Positions 61,871-64,000 of a stretch of DNA of 64,000 nucleotides are shown here, one piece after another. The first letter of the stretch is position 1. Each line of letters begins with the position of its first letter. Under the pieces are notes generated by a model. That model was not told the origin of the DNA, ran no database searches, and worked only from the letters and a program-made list of their open reading frames with translations. Source of the stretch: Rhodocyclaceae bacterium (GTDB taxonomy: Bacteria; Pseudomonadota; Gammaproteobacteria; Burkholderiales; Rhodocyclaceae). The position numbers were made by a program, and so were the translations under genes. The stretch covers positions 310,001-374,000 of the forward strand of contig JADJAS010000001.1 in assembly GCA_016704145.1 (NCBI GenBank), given 5' to 3'.

Positions 61871-62632
61871 TTATCTCTGTCCGCCCGCGGCCGCGCAAAT
61901 GCCGAGGAAATCCTCCGCCACCAGCGAGGCGCCGCCGATCAGTCCGCCATCGATATCGGGCTGGCCGAACAGTTCCCTCGCATTGGTCGATTTGACGCTG
62001 CCTCCGTAGAGAATCTGCAACCGCTCCGCGACCGCCTTGTCGTCCCTAGCCACCCGCGCCCGGATTATGGCGTGCACGTCTTGCGCCTGCGCCGGCGTCG
62101 CGGTCTTGCCGGTACCGATGGCCCATACCGGCTCGTAGGCAACAACGGCTTGTCCGAGTGCGGCCACGCCGGCCGCGGCCAACACCGCGTCCATCTGGCG
62201 AACGACCACGGCGGTCGTGATGCCCGCTTCCCGCTCATCGAGCGTTTCCCCGACGCAGAGGATGGGCGTCAGCCCGACCTTGAGCGCCGCCGAGAACTTG
62301 GCGGCGACCACGGCGTCGGTATCGCCATAGAAGGAACGCCGCTCGGAATGACCGACGATCGCGTAACGGCAGCCGAAGTCGTTCAGCATCGAGGCGCTGA
62401 CCTCGCCCGTGTAGGCGCCCAGCGCATGCTCGGAAACATCCTGAGCGCCCCACGCAACCTTGCTACCGGCCAATACGGCCTGAGCCTGGGCCAGATAGGG
62501 ATAGGGAACACAGACGGCAAACTGTCCATCGAATGCCTTCGCGCCACTGGTGACCGCGGTGAGCAAGGCGAGATTGCTCGCCAGGCTGCCATGCATTTTC
62601 CAGTTGCCGGCAACAAGTTTGATCCGGGACAT
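61871..62632 (-). CDS. tpiA: Triosephosphate isomerase
   Basis: Glycolytic/gluconeogenic TIM barrel enzyme of 253 residues. It starts MSRIKLVAGNWKMHGS (Asn and Lys of the active site), has the catalytic His in AIVGHSERR, the catalytic Glu in VVAYEPVWAIGTGKTAT, and loop motif LYGGSVKSTNA. In-frame alternative starts at 62644 (ATG) and 62656 (TTG) exist; 62632 is chosen by family. A perfect TATAAT lies just upstream. Confidence 0.95.
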   Translation of the reverse strand: MSRIKLVAGNWKMHGSLASNLALLTAVTSGAKAFDGQFAVCVPYPYLAQAQAVLAGSKVAWGAQDVSEHALGAYTGEVSASMLNDFGCRYAIVGHSERRSFYGDTDAVVAAKFSAALKVGLTPILCVGETLDEREAGITTAVVVRQMDAVLAAAGVAALGQAVVAYEPVWAIGTGKTATPAQAQDVHAIIRARVARDDKAVAERLQILYGGSVKSTNARELFGQPDIDGGLIGGASLVAEDFLGICAAAGGQR

Positions 62633-62665
62633 CGTCGTGGCCATCAATGGGTTCAAAAGTTTTTA

Positions 62666-62694
62666 ATTATAGCGCCCGCTCAGGCAGCCAGCAA
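62666..62694 (-). promoter_or_regulatory. Promoter of tpiA-secG (and possibly tRNA-Leu/nuo)
   Basis: On the minus strand TATAAT occupies 62671-62666 and a weak TTGCTG lies 17 bases upstream (62694-62689). Transcription would begin near 62659, leaving a leader of 15 or 27 bases depending on the tpiA start. It is the best -10 match in the window. Confidence 0.6.
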
Positions 62695-62707
62695 TGAAAA
62701 GCGCGGC

Positions 62708-62735
62708 TTGGCCGAGCAGGCGATCGTGCTTTAAT
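62708..62735 (+). promoter_or_regulatory. Putative promoter of dgkA
   Basis: TTGGCC (62708-62713) and TTTAAT (62730-62735) are 16 bases apart, with TGc before the -10 as extended element (TGCTTTAATC, identical to the element before the deaminase gene at 11125). The ATG at 62742 lies only 6 bases after the -10, so the transcript would be leaderless. No Shine-Dalgarno is present. Confidence 0.45.
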
Positions 62736-62741
62736 CCCCGC

Positions 62742-63134
62742 ATGACCAATGACGAACAATCGGGCAACGCAAGCCCCTTCAAGGGCAAGACCGGATTGGC
62801 GCGCTTGTGGCGGGCCTTGTTCTATTCTCGCGACGGCCTGCGCGCCGCCTATCGCCACGAGGATGCCTTCCGTCAGGAAGCGTGGCTGGCGCTAGCGCTG
62901 GTTCCGCTGGCCTTTGTGATGCCGGTCGGCAATCTTGGTCGGGCACTGATGATCGCGAGCATCATGCTGGTATTGATCGTCGAACTGATCAACTCTGCGA
63001 TCGAGGCGGCCATCGACCGGATTTCGCTGGAGCACCACGATCTTTCCAAGCGCGCCAAGGACATCGGCAGCGCCGCCGTGATGATTGCGCTGCTCAACGT
63101 CATCGTAACCTGGAGCCTGGTTCTGCTCGGCTGA
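62742..63134 (+). CDS. dgkA: Diacylglycerol kinase
   Basis: A small integral-membrane kinase of 130 residues that phosphorylates diacylglycerol in phospholipid recycling. The family motif ELINSAIEAAIDRI precedes EHHDLSKRAKDIGSAAVM, and three membrane helices are seen. ATG 62742 has no ribosome site and sits right behind an extended -10, so leaderless translation is possible. An upstream in-frame ATG at 62694 is less likely because it overlaps the tpiA promoter. It is convergent with glmM. Confidence 0.92.
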   Translation: MTNDEQSGNASPFKGKTGLARLWRALFYSRDGLRAAYRHEDAFRQEAWLALALVPLAFVMPVGNLGRALMIASIMLVLIVELINSAIEAAIDRISLEHHDLSKRAKDIGSAAVMIALLNVIVTWSLVLLG

Positions 63135-63162
63135 CCAAAGTCAGTCGTCACGGCACGCCGCA

Positions 63163-64000
63163 TCAGGCAATGGCCGCGCGCACCGCGCTGGCAACCGACC
63201 CGGCCTGTGCCGTCGCCAGCGCCGCATCGGGTGCCTCGACCATCACCCGCAGCAGCGGCTCGGTTCCGGATGGTCGCAACAACAGTCGTCCCTTGCCGGC
63301 CAGCGCCGCCTCGGCGGACGCGGCGGCGGCCCCGATACGCGAGTCGTTGTTCCAGTCGAAGCCGGGGGGCATGCGCACGTTGATGAGCTCCTGCGCATAC
63401 ATCACGAGGTCGCCACACGCCCGCGCCAACGTTTCGCCGCTGGCGCGCAGCGCCGCCAGTACCTGGAGCGCGGCGATGATGCCGTCGCCCGTGGTGTGCT
63501 TGTCGAGGCAGATGATGTGTCCGGAGTTTTCGCCACCCAGCGGCCAGCCACGCTCCTGCATCATCTCCAGCACGTAGCGGTCGCCCACCTTGGCGCGCGC
63601 GAACGGAACACCCAGCCGGCCCAGGGCATGTTCGAAGCCAAGATTGGTCATCAAGGTCCCGACCACGCCGGCAACAGGCGTGCGCGCATGGCGCGCGCGA
63701 GTGATGACATAAAGCAGTTCGTCCCCGTCATAAAGCCGGCCCTGGCCATCGGCCATCACCACCCGGTCGCCGTCGCCATCCAGGGCGATGCCGATGTCGG
63801 CGCGATGATCGAGCACCGCCTGGCGCAGCGTGTCCGGCGAGGTCGCGCCAACCTCATCGTTGATGTTGAGGCCATTGGGCGTGGCGCCGACGGCGATCAC
63901 CTCGGCGCCGAGTTCGTGGAAGACATTGGGCGCGACCAGATAGCCGGCACCGTGCGCGCAGTCGACCGCGATTTTGAGGCCGCGCAGGTCCAGTTCGGTC
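63163..64000 (-). CDS. glmM: Phosphoglucosamine mutase (C-terminal part, cut by window end)
   Basis: Interconverts glucosamine-6-phosphate and glucosamine-1-phosphate for peptidoglycan and LPS. The visible 278 residues continue to the window edge (LRGLKIAVDCAHGAGYLVAP at the edge). They include the metal-binding loop ALDGDGDRVVMAD, the sugar-binding GGENSGHIIC and the phosphate-binding loop LRPSGTEPLLRVMVEA. The N-terminal part with the phosphoserine lies outside. The stop is at 63163-63165. Confidence 0.95.
   Translation of the reverse strand, partial: TELDLRGLKIAVDCAHGAGYLVAPNVFHELGAEVIAVGATPNGLNINDEVGATSPDTLRQAVLDHRADIGIALDGDGDRVVMADGQGRLYDGDELLYVITRARHARTPVAGVVGTLMTNLGFEHALGRLGVPFARAKVGDRYVLEMMQERGWPLGGENSGHIICLDKHTTGDGIIAALQVLAALRASGETLARACGDLVMYAQELINVRMPPGFDWNNDSRIGAAAASAEAALAGKGRLLLRPSGTEPLLRVMVEAPDAALATAQAGSVASAVRAAIA

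Larger units (their letters stand above)
4136..63145. repeat. Dispersed short signal-like word GCTGACTTT (reverse AAAGTCAGC)
   Basis: The core CTGACTTT or its complement occurs at least 15 times. Plus-strand copies lie at about 4137, 5640, 14534, 18362, 23288, 31927, 38951, 43109 and 54519. Minus-strand copies lie at about 14423, 27015, 27864, 31905, 48189 and 63137. Ten have a G before the core (GCTGACTTT). Upstream bases are biased (CCRCGRC-like) and the following base is G or C. Two copies form a perfect palindrome between dsrA and dsrB. From base composition I estimate roughly one copy expected, so this looks like a genome-level signal. Counting was by eye; a few may be missed. Confidence 0.6.

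Overview
The window is a GC-rich chromosome segment from a sulfur-oxidising betaproteobacterium, most likely of the Rhodocyclales/Sulfuritalea type. The lineage call rests on gene order (gyrA-serC-pheA-hisC-tyrA; ompA-ubiG-gph; surE-pcm-nlpD-rpoS; tpiA-secG-tRNA-Leu-nuoA to nuoN). The physiology call rests on a complete oxidative dsr cluster: dsrEFH and dsrL are present and dsrD is absent. Taxonomy is inferred, not searched. Genes are packed tightly and no gene-free stretch exceeds 300 bases.

Layout. 1-3.1 kb: a multidomain hybrid histidine kinase. 3.1-11 kb, minus strand: tyrA, hisC, pheA, serA, serC and gyrA, covering aromatic amino acid, histidine and serine synthesis plus DNA gyrase. 11.1-14.7 kb, plus strand: an MTA/SAH deaminase, an OmpA-family lipid-free envelope protein followed by a clear terminator, ubiG and gph. 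14.9-18.2 kb, minus strand: rpoS, nlpD, pcm and surE. 18.3-22.4 kb, plus strand: fadE (with a frameshift at a C5 run) and fadD. 22.5-26.3 kb, minus strand: a tungsten aldehyde oxidoreductase operon of the AorABC type with a MoaD-like partner. 26.4-27.1 kb: two small unknown genes.

27.1-30.4 kb, minus strand: a compact six-gene unit divergent from dsrA. It encodes a 99-aa unknown protein, a Cas6/Cmx6-like RAMP protein, a tandem TusA-TusA protein, a DsrC-family protein lacking its last cysteine, a 199-aa unknown protein and a TauD-type dioxygenase. This is the best candidate here for an undescribed system, because it combines a CRISPR-type RNA-binding fold with sulfur-relay proteins in the absence of any CRISPR array. 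30.6-43.8 kb, plus strand: dsrABEFHCMKLJOPNR followed by a uroporphyrinogen-III methyltransferase gene. Together they oxidise sulfane sulfur to sulfite: DsrEFH and DsrC relay the sulfur, DsrMKJOP takes electrons to the membrane, DsrL links to NAD(P), and CobA/DsrN supply siroheme amide. 43.8-45.7 kb: a soluble NarX/NarL-like two-component pair. 45.8-46.3 kb: an ADP-ribose pyrophosphatase. 46.45-46.9 kb: a small protein carrying the iron-site motif of sulfur oxygenase reductase.

46.9-61.3 kb, minus strand: the full 14-gene complex I operon (nuoA to nuoN), preceded by tRNA-Leu(GAG), secG and tpiA. 62.7-63.1 kb: dgkA. The window ends inside glmM.

Across the whole window an 8-9 bp word (GCTGACTTT or its complement) recurs far more often than base composition suggests. 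Two copies form a perfect inverted repeat between dsrA and dsrB. This looks like an uptake-type or other genome signal sequence.
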